Below the pieces are notes generated by a model. It did not search any database. It worked only from the letters and a program-made list of their open reading frames with translations, and was not told where the DNA came from. Position numbers and translations under genes: made by a program. This document shows positions 40,551 to 50,292 of a stretch of 64,000 nucleotides of DNA, piece after piece (position 1 is the stretch's first letter; each line of letters opens with the position of its first letter). The DNA lies in contig PEZQ01000010.1 of NCBI GenBank assembly GCA_002763265.1, positions 21,981-85,980 of the forward strand. The letters run 5' to 3'. The stretch is from an archaeon CG10_big_fil_rev_8_21_14_0_10_43_11. Its GTDB lineage: Archaea; Nanobdellota; Nanobdellia; PEZQ01.

Positions 40551-40624
40551 GAACTCATTTGAGAACAGTCTGATTTTTAATAATTTCCTAAACTATTTAA
40601 CCCACAAACTACGTAATGGGTAGT

Positions 40625-41011
40625 ATGAAGCGCTCAGAGGCGGAATGGAAGAAAGAACTTACACCAGAACAATACCGCGTACTTCGCAAAAAAGAAACTG
40701 AAGCACCATTCTCAGGAAAACTGCTCTACAATAAGGAAAAAGGAACATACACGTGCGCAGCATGTGGTGAACCTCTGTTTAGCTCGCAAACAAAATATGA
40801 TAGTCATTGCGGGTGGCCAAGCTTTTATGATGTGCTTGACAAGACCAAAATCAAAACGCGAACAGACACCAGTGCGGGCATGGTGCGCACAGAGATACTG
40901 TGTAAAAAATGCGGAAGCCATCTAGGACACGTATTTGATGATGGACCAAAGCCAACTGGAAAACGATTTTGCGTAAACTCCGTATCACTCGAGTTCAAGA
41001 AAAGTGACTAA
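40625..41011 (+). CDS. msrB: Peptide methionine-(R)-S-oxide reductase
   Basis: Repairs oxidised methionine. Two zinc CxxC motifs (CAAC near 43-46, CKKC near 93-96), [11 protein letters not shown] near 58-68, [19 protein letters not shown] and the catalytic Cys in [12 protein letters not shown] near 112-123. Length about 128, a single-domain MsrB. TATTTAA near 40594-40600 lies about 28 nt before the second ATG (40625), which I prefer over 40616. Confidence 0.94.
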   Translation: MKRSEAEWKKELTPEQYRVLRKKETEAPFSGKLLYNKEKGTYTCAACGEPLFSSQTKYDSHCGWPSFYDVLDKTKIKTRTDTSAGMVRTEILCKKCGSHLGHVFDDGPKPTGKRFCVNSVSLEFKKSD

Positions 41012-41121
41012 CACTGTTAAATGTGGGTGAATAATAGAAATCTTCAAAAACATCAGCGCAGTATCACAGTGTAGGATGAGGGAAAAGTCTTATACGCATT
41101 TTTCTAAAAAACTCACCTTCT

Positions 41122-43359
41122 GTGCATGTACTATTGGTATATGGGGTGAAAACCTTGCCTAAGACCCTTGAACACATTGTTGGAGATTACATTCATGCAC
41201 CAATACCATTCTTTGACAACCTTAACATGGATATTAGCACATACTCGCCTCGCCGTTTTTATCGTGCAAAACGAATTACTGAAGAGTTAGAAGCAGAACT
41301 TGCTGTTTTTGCAGGAAATTTTGCAACAAGTATTGGAGACCACGACACGTTTGCGCGAAACCGTGACTGGGTGGGAACTCATTTTAAACGACCACTTAAT
41401 CGCACACGATATGAACCCCAAAAAATTAATGGACAAAAAATTGGAACAGAAATCAAAGAGCTTAATGAACTTGACGACAAAATTGATTATTTTGCACACC
41501 AAGTCAAAGACTGGAAAATAAAACGACTTATCTACACCCTTGGCAGTCACGACCAAATTGAGATGGTTGTACGAACGGTTGGAGAACTTAACGAAAAAGT
41601 CAATCGCTATGAGCTCAACACACTTCGCTCGCTTGGAAACCAACCAGAACAAGTTGATTACATGCTTTCGCTCTCGCAATGGGCAGCACAAAACGGAAAA
41701 ACCGTTGATGTGCCTGACGCAGGATTAGAGGAATCAAATCCTGAAGAGTACCAAAAACAAGTTGATGAATATCGAAAAAAAACGAGAAAACTGGTCAAAG
41801 AACATGACAAAGACTTTTTTGGTGAAAAGCCCGTTAAGAAAATGAAGAGTAAAAGTGACCTTGACCAGCACACTATTCATGAGGCATTCCGTGGACAGCG
41901 CCAAATGTATATTGACCTTCTTAATTCAAAAATACCAAAGATTGAGGTTGCAGGCTTTAAGTTTAATGATGATATCTATGGTCATTCATTTGAAATCGCA
42001 GCAAACCTTACTAGTGCTCGTTCACCGCAACGCTCAGGCTTTGCTAACCTTGTTGCAAGTGCTGAGCGCAGACTTGGCAATGAAGGAACGCTTCCTGATT
42101 TTATGGTGCAGGGAATGCATGGCACTATGCACTTCAAACCGTTTAGATGGTATAAAGACCAACACAAATACTCATACCTGATGCAGATTCCAAGCTTTGA
42201 AGACCCCTCAGAAGGTTTTAAGTGGAGAAAACTTCAAACAAGCGCGCTTGAAACAACAAAGAGACATGACCGTATGAACGCGCCACTGGGCATTCCTGTT
42301 CTCTACGTAGGTGAGGGAACAACACCGCACTCACTTGCATGGATTGGCAAAGATTTTCTTGATAGCAATAAACGCGTGCCAAAAACATATCATTCAATGG
42401 CTCTGCACAGTGATTGGCATGTGGGGAGTGCTGACACGTATCATTCGCTCCTTCGAAAAGCAATTCAGATTACTGCACAAGAACAGCCTGATGCAATTGC
42501 AGGACTCGATGACATCCTGCAAGCCGGACACTGGGCATCAGCGAACAAATCAGACAATCCCGTGCCACCCGCAGAAGATTTTCGCGCACAAATTAATAGA
42601 GCACGACAAAATGGTGAACGTGCTTTTCAGGAATTTCTTGAAGGCTTTGACCTCTCTTTAGAAAATCAAATACGCGTAGCACAGCGCATGACTGGAAAAC
42701 TCTCAAACTCTCTTATTAAAGGAATGAACGGCAACCTTGACTGGTATGTGATTGGCGGACACCACTTAGAACTTATGGCAATCCAAAAAGGTGAAAACTG
42801 GTCATTTGGTCCGTATCTTATTGAACAAATCAAGAGCAAGGCTGAAATGATAGACCTTCAAGAACCTATTTTTGATGAAATCCAGAAAAAGAATCATAAA
42901 CTCCTTGCAAAAACTGCTCAAGGCAACATTAGCATGTGGTATCACCATGAAGCAATTGAAGCCTTCGGCGAGAATGCGATTAATGGCTACAACACGATTT
43001 TAACCCACCAATTTAAGGGAGGCGGTCATGATGGAAGCCACAATAATATCCTGCATCGTGGCTATGACCGTGGTGAACTCAAACGCGCCCACCTCTCAAT
43101 TAGCGGCCACTTCCACACGTCAGAATACCTTGCAATGGGAAACCTCTTTCACATCGCACGCGGAAGCTTTCAAGGCGTTACCCCCTATGGCAATGGGTAC
43201 ACCTGGTCTAAAGGACCGTTTGGAAACACTGATGTCAAATTCGATATGCTCTACTCTAGTCCCGGACCGCAGGGCATTCATATTGTGAAGTCGTGGACCA
43301 GCGATGTTCTTGAAAAGCTCATTGAACAAGACGATCCAGACCAGATATGGGGATTTTAA
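41122..43359 (+). CDS. Large metallophosphoesterase-family protein
   Basis: 745 residues with GTG start, about 27 nt after TTATACG. The C-terminal half has calcineurin-like motifs in order: HSDWHVGSAD (about 429-438), IGGHHLEL near 543 in place of GNHD/E, LTHQFKGGGHDG (about 627), and ISGHFHTSEY (about 659). The N-terminal half has IYTLGSHDQIEMV near 137-149, recalling a GNHD loop, followed by a charged helical region. Substrate unknown. A T-run (43371-43380) ends the transcript. Confidence 0.7.
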   Translation: MHVLLVYGVKTLPKTLEHIVGDYIHAPIPFFDNLNMDISTYSPRRFYRAKRITEELEAELAVFAGNFATSIGDHDTFARNRDWVGTHFKRPLNRTRYEPQKINGQKIGTEIKELNELDDKIDYFAHQVKDWKIKRLIYTLGSHDQIEMVVRTVGELNEKVNRYELNTLRSLGNQPEQVDYMLSLSQWAAQNGKTVDVPDAGLEESNPEEYQKQVDEYRKKTRKLVKEHDKDFFGEKPVKKMKSKSDLDQHTIHEAFRGQRQMYIDLLNSKIPKIEVAGFKFNDDIYGHSFEIAANLTSARSPQRSGFANLVASAERRLGNEGTLPDFMVQGMHGTMHFKPFRWYKDQHKYSYLMQIPSFEDPSEGFKWRKLQTSALETTKRHDRMNAPLGIPVLYVGEGTTPHSLAWIGKDFLDSNKRVPKTYHSMALHSDWHVGSADTYHSLLRKAIQITAQEQPDAIAGLDDILQAGHWASANKSDNPVPPAEDFRAQINRARQNGERAFQEFLEGFDLSLENQIRVAQRMTGKLSNSLIKGMNGNLDWYVIGGHHLELMAIQKGENWSFGPYLIEQIKSKAEMIDLQEPIFDEIQKKNHKLLAKTAQGNISMWYHHEAIEAFGENAINGYNTILTHQFKGGGHDGSHNNILHRGYDRGELKRAHLSISGHFHTSEYLAMGNLFHIARGSFQGVTPYGNGYTWSKGPFGNTDVKFDMLYSSPGPQGIHIVKSWTSDVLEKLIEQDDPDQIWGF

Positions 43360-43442
43360 ACCCCCCAACACTTTTTTTCTTGTCAAGACGTGAGTCTAAT
43401 CGTTTTAAAAAAAAATAAAGAAAAAAGATATTTTTTATTTTG

Positions 43443-43850
43443 TTATTGTTGTGTGAGTGTTCCAATAAAGTAGCGTGCAAGAATGTTGCGAGCGCCCTGC
43501 GAATGTGGCGTGCCGCTCCCGCTTGGTCGCGTCTCGAACAATTCTGTTGCATCAATACCACACCCGTCAAGAATTGTAGGACCACCCGGGTGAGCACTCA
43601 CGTATGCAGTAACATCATACACGTTTTGGTTAATAATCATCCAACAATCCTGAACACTATTGTGGACTGCAACCTCATTTGCACTGTACTCGCCAACAAT
43701 CGTCGTTGATTGAGACGTGTTATTTGCGTGCGCGATATTCTCCGCTTCTGCAGCACTTTCTAAATCAGAATAACCCGTGTATTGCGTGCATCCGGTTATG
43801 AAAAGCGCGCTTGCAAAAAAGAGCGACAAAATAAGCGTGTTATGTGCCAT
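43443..43850 (-). CDS. Lipoprotein with cytochrome b5-like heme-binding domain
   Basis: 135 residues. N-terminal hydrophobic segment ending in FITGC is a lipobox, so the mature protein is probably lipid-anchored outside the membrane. The domain at about 53-132 has VYDVTAYVSAHPGG with the first axial His and PHSQGARNILARYFIGTL with the second, both in cytochrome b5 positions. A surface-anchored b5 points to extracytoplasmic electron transfer; partners are not evident. Confidence 0.85.
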   Translation of the reverse strand: MAHNTLILSLFFASALFITGCTQYTGYSDLESAAEAENIAHANNTSQSTTIVGEYSANEVAVHNSVQDCWMIINQNVYDVTAYVSAHPGGPTILDGCGIDATELFETRPSGSGTPHSQGARNILARYFIGTLTQQ

Positions 43851-43918
43851 ACTAACAAACGGTCAGGCAGAGGGTATATTAATAGATTGTGAAAAAATAA
43901 AGAAAAAAAATGCAGGGA

Positions 43919-44488
43919 TTATTCTATAGTTATGTTCCCTGAATCTTTTTGTGCAGGACCTTTTTTTTGAAGTTTAACCGTGAGTATGCCATCCTCATAG
44001 TTTGCTTTGCTTGCTTTTTTTTCAACATCAGCAGGGAGCTTGATAACTGAGCGAAAACCCCGATACTTCTTGGCGTACAAGTGCTCCTCTTGCTTTTCAC
44101 TTCCTGCAGACGCGTCAATAATAAGCGCTCTACCTTCAACGGTTATACTGATATCTTCTTTTTGCATGCCCGGCAATTCAACGCGAACAATAACATGCTT
44201 ATCTGTTTCTTCCACTTGCGCGAGCGGTTTTCTAAAAAGGCCGTCTTCCATTTTGAGGCGGGGCATGCGCATGGTGTTGAAAAAACCAGTGTCAAAAAAG
44301 TCATTGAAGAGCGGGGCAATTGCGCGCTCAAATTTGCGCTGAATTTTTGGAAATGAGCCAAAATCTTCTTCTAACTCTCCTTCTAACTCTTCAAGGTCAT
44401 CATCAACGTGTTTGCTGGTGTACTTTCTCCACCACGTGTCCTGCAATTTCTTTTTGTGTTCTAATTTTTTTTCTTTTTTTTCTGCCAT
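43919..44488 (-). CDS. hsp20: Small heat-shock protein (Hsp20/alpha-crystallin)
   Basis: 189 residues. A charged N-terminal arm (MAEKKEKKLEHKKKLQD ...), then the alpha-crystallin domain from about 85: VRVELPGMQKEDISITVEGR, FRSVIKLPADVEKKASKANY, and EDGILTVKLQKK with the A-x-x-x-n-GvL-type end. The I-x-I tail appears as ITIE. Cytosolic ATP-independent chaperone. Confidence 0.92.
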   Translation of the reverse strand: MAEKKEKKLEHKKKLQDTWWRKYTSKHVDDDLEELEGELEEDFGSFPKIQRKFERAIAPLFNDFFDTGFFNTMRMPRLKMEDGLFRKPLAQVEETDKHVIVRVELPGMQKEDISITVEGRALIIDASAGSEKQEEHLYAKKYRGFRSVIKLPADVEKKASKANYEDGILTVKLQKKGPAQKDSGNITIE

Positions 44489-44583
44489 ACATCAATCACC
44501 CATTACCTTTTTTTAGAGCAGATTATGCTTTAAAAATATTAATCATTCTCAACCCTTTTATTTTTCCAAGATTCCTGCAGTGT

Positions 44584-45948
44584 TCATGCAATGTTGTTAA
44601 GCGTTTTAATAACCAGTTCTGGAAGCGCGGGATGGATATGCATTCCTGCCCCAATATTTTTTAATTCCCCACCAAGACTCATAGCATTCACTACTTCCTG
44701 GATAAGAATAGACGCGTGCGGACCAATGATGTGAAATCCAACTATTTTTCGAGTTTCAGCATCAACAATGGCTTTAGCAAAACCAGTTGTATCCCTCATT
44801 GCAAGACCCATTGGCACATCAGAATAGCGCGCAACCCCCACAAGCACGTCACGCTCTTTTTTTGCCTGTTCTTCAGTAAGCCCTACGCTCGCGATTTGAG
44901 GATGGGTAAATATTGCGCTTGGCACCGCAGTATAATCAATTTTTTGTTTCTTTTTTGCACCCCTGTTTTTCCACACAACACTTGCTTCACGATTTGCCAT
45001 GTGCTTGAACATGAATGCTCCAATCACGTCGCCAAGCGCCCAAATATTTTTCTTGCTTGTTTGCAAATACTCATCAACTTCAATAAAACCCCGCTCGTTT
45101 ACGTTCACGCCAGTTTTTTCAACACGCAACTGGTCTGCGTTTGATACTCTTCCTGTTGCAACAAGAATGGTCTTTGCCCCAAACGTCTGTTTCTTCTTTG
45201 TGTTACGGTTGTAGCCAGTTACGCTCACGCCACTTTTTGTTTTTTTCACTTCACTCACGTCAATGCCCGTCACTATAGTCATCCTTTTTTTAAGCTCTTT
45301 TTCAAGCGCTCGCGCTATGTCTAGCTCACTTTGGGTTACAAGACTGTTTGCCCTTTGAAGTATAGTAATAGTAATGCCCATTGCTTCAAGAAAATGTGCA
45401 AACTCAACAGAAATATAGCCGCCACCAATAATAATCATGCTTTTAGGCGCGTGCTTTACGGTAAGAACAGACTCGTTTGTCAAGTACTCTACCGTGTCTA
45501 ATCCTTTTATTGGCGGAATAAAGGGTCGTGAACCTGCAACAATAAAAATATGTTTTCCTTTGATTTTCTGCGCACCAACCTGAAGAGTGTAGTTATCAAT
45601 AAACTCACCGCTTCCCTGATAAAAATCCCAGCCGCGAAAACCTTTGACCCCGGCGGTTAGTTCCTGATTTTCTTTGCTCACAATACTTCGCATGCGATTC
45701 ATTATTTTTTCAAAAGAAACAGTTGAAATCCTTGTCTGTATGCCAAAATTTTTTGCGTTTCGAATGTCCATAATAACGTCAGCCGGATGAATAAGCAGTT
45801 TGGAAGGAATACACCCCACATTAAGACAGGTTCCCCCCATCGGCCCTTTATCCACCAGCGCTGTTTTCAAACCACTTTGTGCCGCCTTATTTGCAATAAT
45901 AAGCCCTGAGCCTGAACCAATTACAACCACGTCATATGATTTTATCAC
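44584..45948 (-). CDS. Dihydrolipoamide dehydrogenase-like flavoprotein disulfide reductase
   Basis: 454 residues. FAD motif GSGSGLIIANKAAQSG near 11-26, redox-active disulfide GTCLNVGC (Cys41, Cys46), NAD(P)-binding IIGGGYISVEFAHFLE near 165-180, second FAD motif IWALGDVIG near 297-305, and C-terminal catalytic HIHPALPELV. No 2-oxoacid dehydrogenase or lipoyl gene is visible nearby, so it could be a Lpd, mercuric-reductase-like or other disulfide reductase. Confidence 0.87.
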   Translation of the reverse strand: MIKSYDVVVIGSGSGLIIANKAAQSGLKTALVDKGPMGGTCLNVGCIPSKLLIHPADVIMDIRNAKNFGIQTRISTVSFEKIMNRMRSIVSKENQELTAGVKGFRGWDFYQGSGEFIDNYTLQVGAQKIKGKHIFIVAGSRPFIPPIKGLDTVEYLTNESVLTVKHAPKSMIIIGGGYISVEFAHFLEAMGITITILQRANSLVTQSELDIARALEKELKKRMTIVTGIDVSEVKKTKSGVSVTGYNRNTKKKQTFGAKTILVATGRVSNADQLRVEKTGVNVNERGFIEVDEYLQTSKKNIWALGDVIGAFMFKHMANREASVVWKNRGAKKKQKIDYTAVPSAIFTHPQIASVGLTEEQAKKERDVLVGVARYSDVPMGLAMRDTTGFAKAIVDAETRKIVGFHIIGPHASILIQEVVNAMSLGGELKNIGAGMHIHPALPELVIKTLNNIA

Positions 45949-46040
45949 ATTCCCGCACCCAGTATTATTTTTGTTTTGTTCTGCATTTTAAGTTTTGCAC
46001 AAAAACCTTAATTAATGCGTCTTGCAAGAATACAGAACGT

Positions 46041-46583
46041 ATGGTCTTCTTGTTTTCACGCAAAAAAAGCGTTTCAAATAGATTAAAAACGCTCATAGAT
46101 GACCTGTATGCTAACTCTGCATTTCGAATCTTCTTTTTTGCATCACTTCCCGTTCTTGCGGCGATTATTGGTTTTGTTTTCACCTACCAAAAAATAGACA
46201 CCTGGTACGCGATTCTCAATAAGCCATGGTTTACTCCACCAAACGCGGTGTTTGGACCAGTCGGGTCAACACTCTATCTTTTGATGATTGTCTCAGCAAT
46301 TCTTGTTGCAACGCACAAAAAAGTCAATTCCTCTGATGCAAAACAGGGATTTATCTGGTTTACAAAACAACTCGCCCTCAACACGCTCTGGTCAATTGCG
46401 TTTTTTGGCCTTGAAAACCTGTTTGTTGGACTGCTTGTTATCCTGCTTCTTATCGCATCAGTTCTCATTACTATGCAGTATTTTTACCGCGTGTCAAAAC
46501 CAGCAGCATACCTTCTTATACCCTATCTTGTGTGGATTAGCTTTGCAACACTTCTCAACCTTGGCGTTTGGTTGCTTAATTAA
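46041..46583 (+). CDS. tspO: TspO/MBR family membrane protein
   Basis: About 180 residues. After a basic N-terminal extension (to about 32) come five membrane helices. The signature WYAILNKPWFTPPNAVFGPV near 54-73 matches the TspO W-x-x-x-KP-x-x-x-P-P pattern, and ALNTLWSIAFFGLENLF near 113-129 the conserved fourth segment. TspO proteins bind tetrapyrroles and affect stress responses. The ATG at 46041 fits better than upstream alternatives. Confidence 0.88.
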   Translation: MVFLFSRKKSVSNRLKTLIDDLYANSAFRIFFFASLPVLAAIIGFVFTYQKIDTWYAILNKPWFTPPNAVFGPVGSTLYLLMIVSAILVATHKKVNSSDAKQGFIWFTKQLALNTLWSIAFFGLENLFVGLLVILLLIASVLITMQYFYRVSKPAAYLLIPYLVWISFATLLNLGVWLLN

Positions 46584-47050
46584 ATCAGGTTGCGGGGACG
46601 CTGCAGGTATGCTTTGACAAGAGGGAGTAAACTAACTTTTTGAATGCAACGGTCCTTTTTCATCTTTTTGATAATATCACGGGTATTCGTTTGCAGGTCC
46701 ATAAAGACTTTGTACACTTCGCTTTGAACATCCTTACTTCGATAGGCTTCAAGGGTGATGGCACTATCAAAGAGGTCTTCAAGAGCGTCTTCGTTTTCAA
46801 ATTCTATTTCACCGTCAGGCTTTATGCTCACCTGTTCAAAATCAACATCATGAAACATTTCGCGCTTGAGAATTGCATTGAGAATCGCGCCTTTAAACGT
46901 TCTTGAACTCGTAGTAAGGTAGCTTTCAGCCGTGCCTGTGCCAAGATACAGATTTGACCAGAGAATATTATTCTCTATAATTGCATAACCCCAAAAAGGC
47001 TTATCATTTTTTTTTGAATACGTGTTTTGTGTTGAAATAATGTTTGTCAT
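46580..47050 (-). CDS. Hypothetical protein
   Basis: Not recognised. 156 residues from MTNIISTQN. Begins with a beta region (KPFWGYAIIENNILWSNLYL), then acidic helices (EIEFENEDALEDLFDSAITL). No membrane segments. Stop overlaps the tspO end by 4 nt (convergent). TTG at 47062 is an alternative start. Confidence 0.55.
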   Translation of the reverse strand: MTNIISTQNTYSKKNDKPFWGYAIIENNILWSNLYLGTGTAESYLTTSSRTFKGAILNAILKREMFHDVDFEQVSIKPDGEIEFENEDALEDLFDSAITLEAYRSKDVQSEVYKVFMDLQTNTRDIIKKMKKDRCIQKVSLLPLVKAYLQRPRNLI

Positions 47051-47111
47051 ACTTTTTGTCAAAAATGTACGTGTTTATAATTATTATGAAACACGGTGAA
47101 AAAAAATTGAG

Positions 47112-47185
47112 TGGGCCCACTGAGATTTGAACTCAGGACCTCACGATTATCAGTCGTGCGCGCTACCAGACTGCGCCATGAGCCC
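47112..47185 (-). tRNA. tRNA-Ile(GAT)
   Basis: Cloverleaf on the minus strand: acceptor GGGCTCA/TGGGCCC, D arm GCGC...GCGC, anticodon arm CACGA-CTGATAA-TCGTG with anticodon GAT, T arm CTGAG-TTCAAAT-CTCAG, discriminator A. Flank CTCAATTTTTTTT gives a T8 terminator; no CCA. It begins 15 nt after the ileS stop on the same strand. Confidence 0.95.
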
Positions 47186-47200
47186 ATGTTTTTTGCACTC

Positions 47201-50062
47201 TCACGTTACTAGTGAAAGCGCGAGTTTATGCGAGGTATCACGCACTTTAAGCGTGAATTCTTTCTTTGCGTTTCCCGGTTCTAACCGAGTGCTTGTCAAT
47301 TTAAAAAGATTTTCTTGCTCGCTTGCAATTACCTCTGAAACGGTTTTATCTGCTTTGTATGTCATTGATTGCTCGCTTCCAACGCTCAATGTATTCTCTT
47401 TTCTAAACGCCTGCACGGTCCGCGTAATCTCACGAACCAAGCCAAGATGTGCGAGCTCTTTTGTTTCTTTTATGTCAATGCTTGCCGCATCTGTGCCGTG
47501 TGCATTATGTGGTTTTATCTTCACGGTTTTTACTTCAAGCACATTGCACATATCTGCTACGAGCGCTTTTGCTTCTTGTGACAATTTCTTTTGTGTGTAT
47601 GCTACTTGAAGTGGCCAGCGAATTCTAAGACCTTTCTCATCACGAAGTGCAAGCACGCGTTCAACAACGTGCTGAACTGTTTCCATTTCTTTTTCAACAC
47701 CTAAATCAATGCGTGCATCTTTTGATGTTGGCCAAGATAGCAAGTGTACGCTTTCTTCTTTTTCAAACTGCTTAAAGTATGATTGGTATATTGCTTCACT
47801 CAAAAACGGCAGGAATGGCGCGCACAGTTGTGTTACTTCGCGCATGACCGTGTAGAGTGTGCTAAGAACACCCTCCTTGTACTTGTACTCACTTTCTTTT
47901 TTTACTTTTGCGCGAATAAGCTTGACATACCACCTGCTAAAGTCGTTGAGAAAGAAATCTTCTACGGCTTTTTTTGCAAAGTGCGGATGCAACCCACGCA
48001 GTTCATCAGTTACTTTGCGAATCGTTGAGTTGAGCCGTGAGATTATCCAGCGGCTCTCAAAATCAAGTGCTTTTACGTCTCGTGGTGAGAACTCATTGAG
48101 TTCGCAGTACGTGCGCACGAATTTTGCCGTGTTCAAAAGCACATTAAGCGTGTTTTTTGCTTCTCGTGCGATTGTGTAGCCAAAGCGCATAGACATTGCA
48201 GGGTTTGCATCAGAATACATCCAGCGCATCACGTCGCCACCAAACTTTTCAAGCGCGTCTTCACCCCAAATCGCGTTTCCTTTTGATTTGTGCATACTCT
48301 CTGCTTTTTCGTCAAGCACCATGCCATGGCCAAGCACCATCTTGTATGGCGCGCGGTCTTCAAGTGTGACGCTAATAAAGAGCATGGCATAAAACCATAA
48401 GCGCACTTGTTCCATCATTTCTGTGATGAAATCTGCGGGGAACCATTTTCTCCATTGCTTTTTGTCAGTAAGATAATCAAGGGTTGAGAATGGCATGACA
48501 CCCGCATCAAGCCAGCAATCACCTACTTCTTTGATGCGATGCATTTCGCTTTTGCAGTCAGGGCATTTGAGAACTACTTTGTCAATCCATGGCCTGTGCA
48601 ATTCTTTGAGACTGTCCATTCCTTTGATTGCTTTTCTGGCAAGCTCATTTCTGCTTCCAATCACTTCATATGCGCTGCACGAATCGCATTTCCAGATAGG
48701 TAGGGGGTTTCCCCAATAGCGTTTTCGAGAAATATTCCAGTCTTTCATGCCGTTGAGCCAATCAAGCATACGGTTTCGAATACCCGTTGGATACCATACT
48801 ACTTTTTTTGCTTCACGTATCATTCTTGGACGAATCTCATCAGATAGAATGTGCCAGCCGCGCGTTGTTTTGTAAATTAAATCAGAATGGCAGCGCCAGC
48901 ACGTTGGATAACGGTGCGCAACGTTTCGTGTGGTGTAGAGCAATCCTAATTTCTCAAAATGTTTTTTTACAAGCGCATTACCCTGCATTACTGTTTTTCC
49001 TTGCAAAAAACCAGCAGTCTTATCATACGTTGCATCATCATTAACTGGTGAGAGAACTGGTAAATCATTTTCTTTTCCAAGCTGGTAATCAATCTCACCA
49101 TGGCCCGGCGCGATATGAACCATACCTGTTCCTTCTTCATTACTTACCTCAGTGCTTACAATCACGCGGGGCGTTACGCCGTGCTGTTGAGGCAGTTCTA
49201 AAAACGTGTTATCATACACAACACCTTCCATCTCAGCGCCGCGAAGCGTCCCCACCACCTCGTGTTTTCCCTCAAGGGCTGAAATCAAATCTTTTGCAAG
49301 GTAGAGAATGTCGCCTTTGTGTTTTATGCGCGCATATTCCAGGTCAGGATGCACTGCAACAGCTACGTTTGAAGGAAGCGTCCAGGGCGTTGTAGTCCAT
49401 ACCAACAAGTACTCTCCTTTTTTTCCTGCAAGCGGGTATTTGACGTACACTGATTCGTGTGTGCGGTCAGCGTATTCGCCTGCAACTTCGTGAGAAGAAA
49501 GACTGGTTTCGCAACGAGGACACCACGGGCTTACGCGCTCGCTTTGCTCAAGCCACCCATTTTCATGACACTTTTTTAAGAATGTCCAGACCAGTTCGTT
49601 ATTTTCATCGCTCATGGTATAATAGGGTTTATCCCAATCCATGACCATGCCTAACTGCTTTGAGAGCTTAATCCAGTCCTTTGAAAAGTGAAGCACGCGT
49701 TCTTTGCATGTTCTGCAAAACTTGCCAATACCATATTTTTCAATTTCTTTTTTGTTTTTGAGCTTCAAATCTTTTTCAACTTCAACTTCAACCCACAATC
49801 CCTGACAGTCAAAACCAGGCTGTGCACGTGCGTGATACCCGCGCATACGTTTAAAGCGAAGATAGGTGTCTTTGTAGGTTCTGCCCCACGCGTGATGAAC
49901 TCCCATTGGGTTGTTTGCCGTTGGTGGCCCGTCAAAAAACGAGAATGTTCGCTTTGAACCTTCATTCTTGTTTAAGACTTTCTCGTTGAGTCCTTCTTTT
50001 TTCCAGAATGCTAACACTTTTTTTTCCCAATCAGAAGTAATTGTGTAATCATCAAAACTCAT
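47201..50062 (-). CDS. ileS: Isoleucyl-tRNA synthetase
   Basis: 953 residues. HIGH motif as GVHHAWGRT near 53-61 in DGPPTANNPMGVHH, CP1 editing domain with VWTTTPWTLPSN near 224-235 and GTGMVHIAPGHGEIDY near 315-330, zinc-type Cys pairs WKCDSC and KCPDC near 470-520, KMSKS as MHKSKGN near 605-611, and an anticodon-binding helical end. Ile identity rests on these motifs and the adjoining tRNA-Ile. The ATG follows GGTGAT with 5-nt spacing, with a leader of about 95 nt that can form alternative hairpins. Confidence 0.95.
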   Translation of the reverse strand: MSFDDYTITSDWEKKVLAFWKKEGLNEKVLNKNEGSKRTFSFFDGPPTANNPMGVHHAWGRTYKDTYLRFKRMRGYHARAQPGFDCQGLWVEVEVEKDLKLKNKKEIEKYGIGKFCRTCKERVLHFSKDWIKLSKQLGMVMDWDKPYYTMSDENNELVWTFLKKCHENGWLEQSERVSPWCPRCETSLSSHEVAGEYADRTHESVYVKYPLAGKKGEYLLVWTTTPWTLPSNVAVAVHPDLEYARIKHKGDILYLAKDLISALEGKHEVVGTLRGAEMEGVVYDNTFLELPQQHGVTPRVIVSTEVSNEEGTGMVHIAPGHGEIDYQLGKENDLPVLSPVNDDATYDKTAGFLQGKTVMQGNALVKKHFEKLGLLYTTRNVAHRYPTCWRCHSDLIYKTTRGWHILSDEIRPRMIREAKKVVWYPTGIRNRMLDWLNGMKDWNISRKRYWGNPLPIWKCDSCSAYEVIGSRNELARKAIKGMDSLKELHRPWIDKVVLKCPDCKSEMHRIKEVGDCWLDAGVMPFSTLDYLTDKKQWRKWFPADFITEMMEQVRLWFYAMLFISVTLEDRAPYKMVLGHGMVLDEKAESMHKSKGNAIWGEDALEKFGGDVMRWMYSDANPAMSMRFGYTIAREAKNTLNVLLNTAKFVRTYCELNEFSPRDVKALDFESRWIISRLNSTIRKVTDELRGLHPHFAKKAVEDFFLNDFSRWYVKLIRAKVKKESEYKYKEGVLSTLYTVMREVTQLCAPFLPFLSEAIYQSYFKQFEKEESVHLLSWPTSKDARIDLGVEKEMETVQHVVERVLALRDEKGLRIRWPLQVAYTQKKLSQEAKALVADMCNVLEVKTVKIKPHNAHGTDAASIDIKETKELAHLGLVREITRTVQAFRKENTLSVGSEQSMTYKADKTVSEVIASEQENLFKLTSTRLEPGNAKKEFTLKVRDTSHKLALSLVT

Positions 50063-50123
50063 GGTTAATCACCAAATTGTTATAAGAATTGGCATACATA
50101 ATGCTAGGGGTATTGTTATAGAA

Positions 50124-50146
50124 TGGGACAGCTCCCAAAAATGGGA
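50124..50146 (-). promoter_or_regulatory. ileS leader with mutually exclusive hairpins
   Basis: Read 5' to 3' on the minus strand, the leader holds TCCCA (50146-50142), TGGGA (50137-50133) and TCCCA (50128-50124). The middle segment can pair with either outer one: with the first through a 4-nt T-rich loop, with the last through GCTG. A TTTAAATAAAAG near 50180-50188 is the likely TATA, giving a leader of about 95 nt, long for this genome. Regulatory function is inference. Confidence 0.35.
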
Positions 50147-50292
50147 TAATCACCACATACCATGATGTGAGAGTACACCCCTTTTATTTAAAAAAGTATT
50201 GGTATATGTTATGACCCCACTAGCATTCTACTACTAACTTAAGAGCGCGCCCCCCTTTTTTATCAAAACGTTAAAATCCACGTGCGCATTTT

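Noticed and set aside
41040..41121. Possible C/D-box guide RNA before the metallophosphoesterase gene (GGATGAG-like word)
   Set aside because: No convincing C box (RTGATGA) and D box (CTGA) pair with proper spacing; the region only gives a TATA box.
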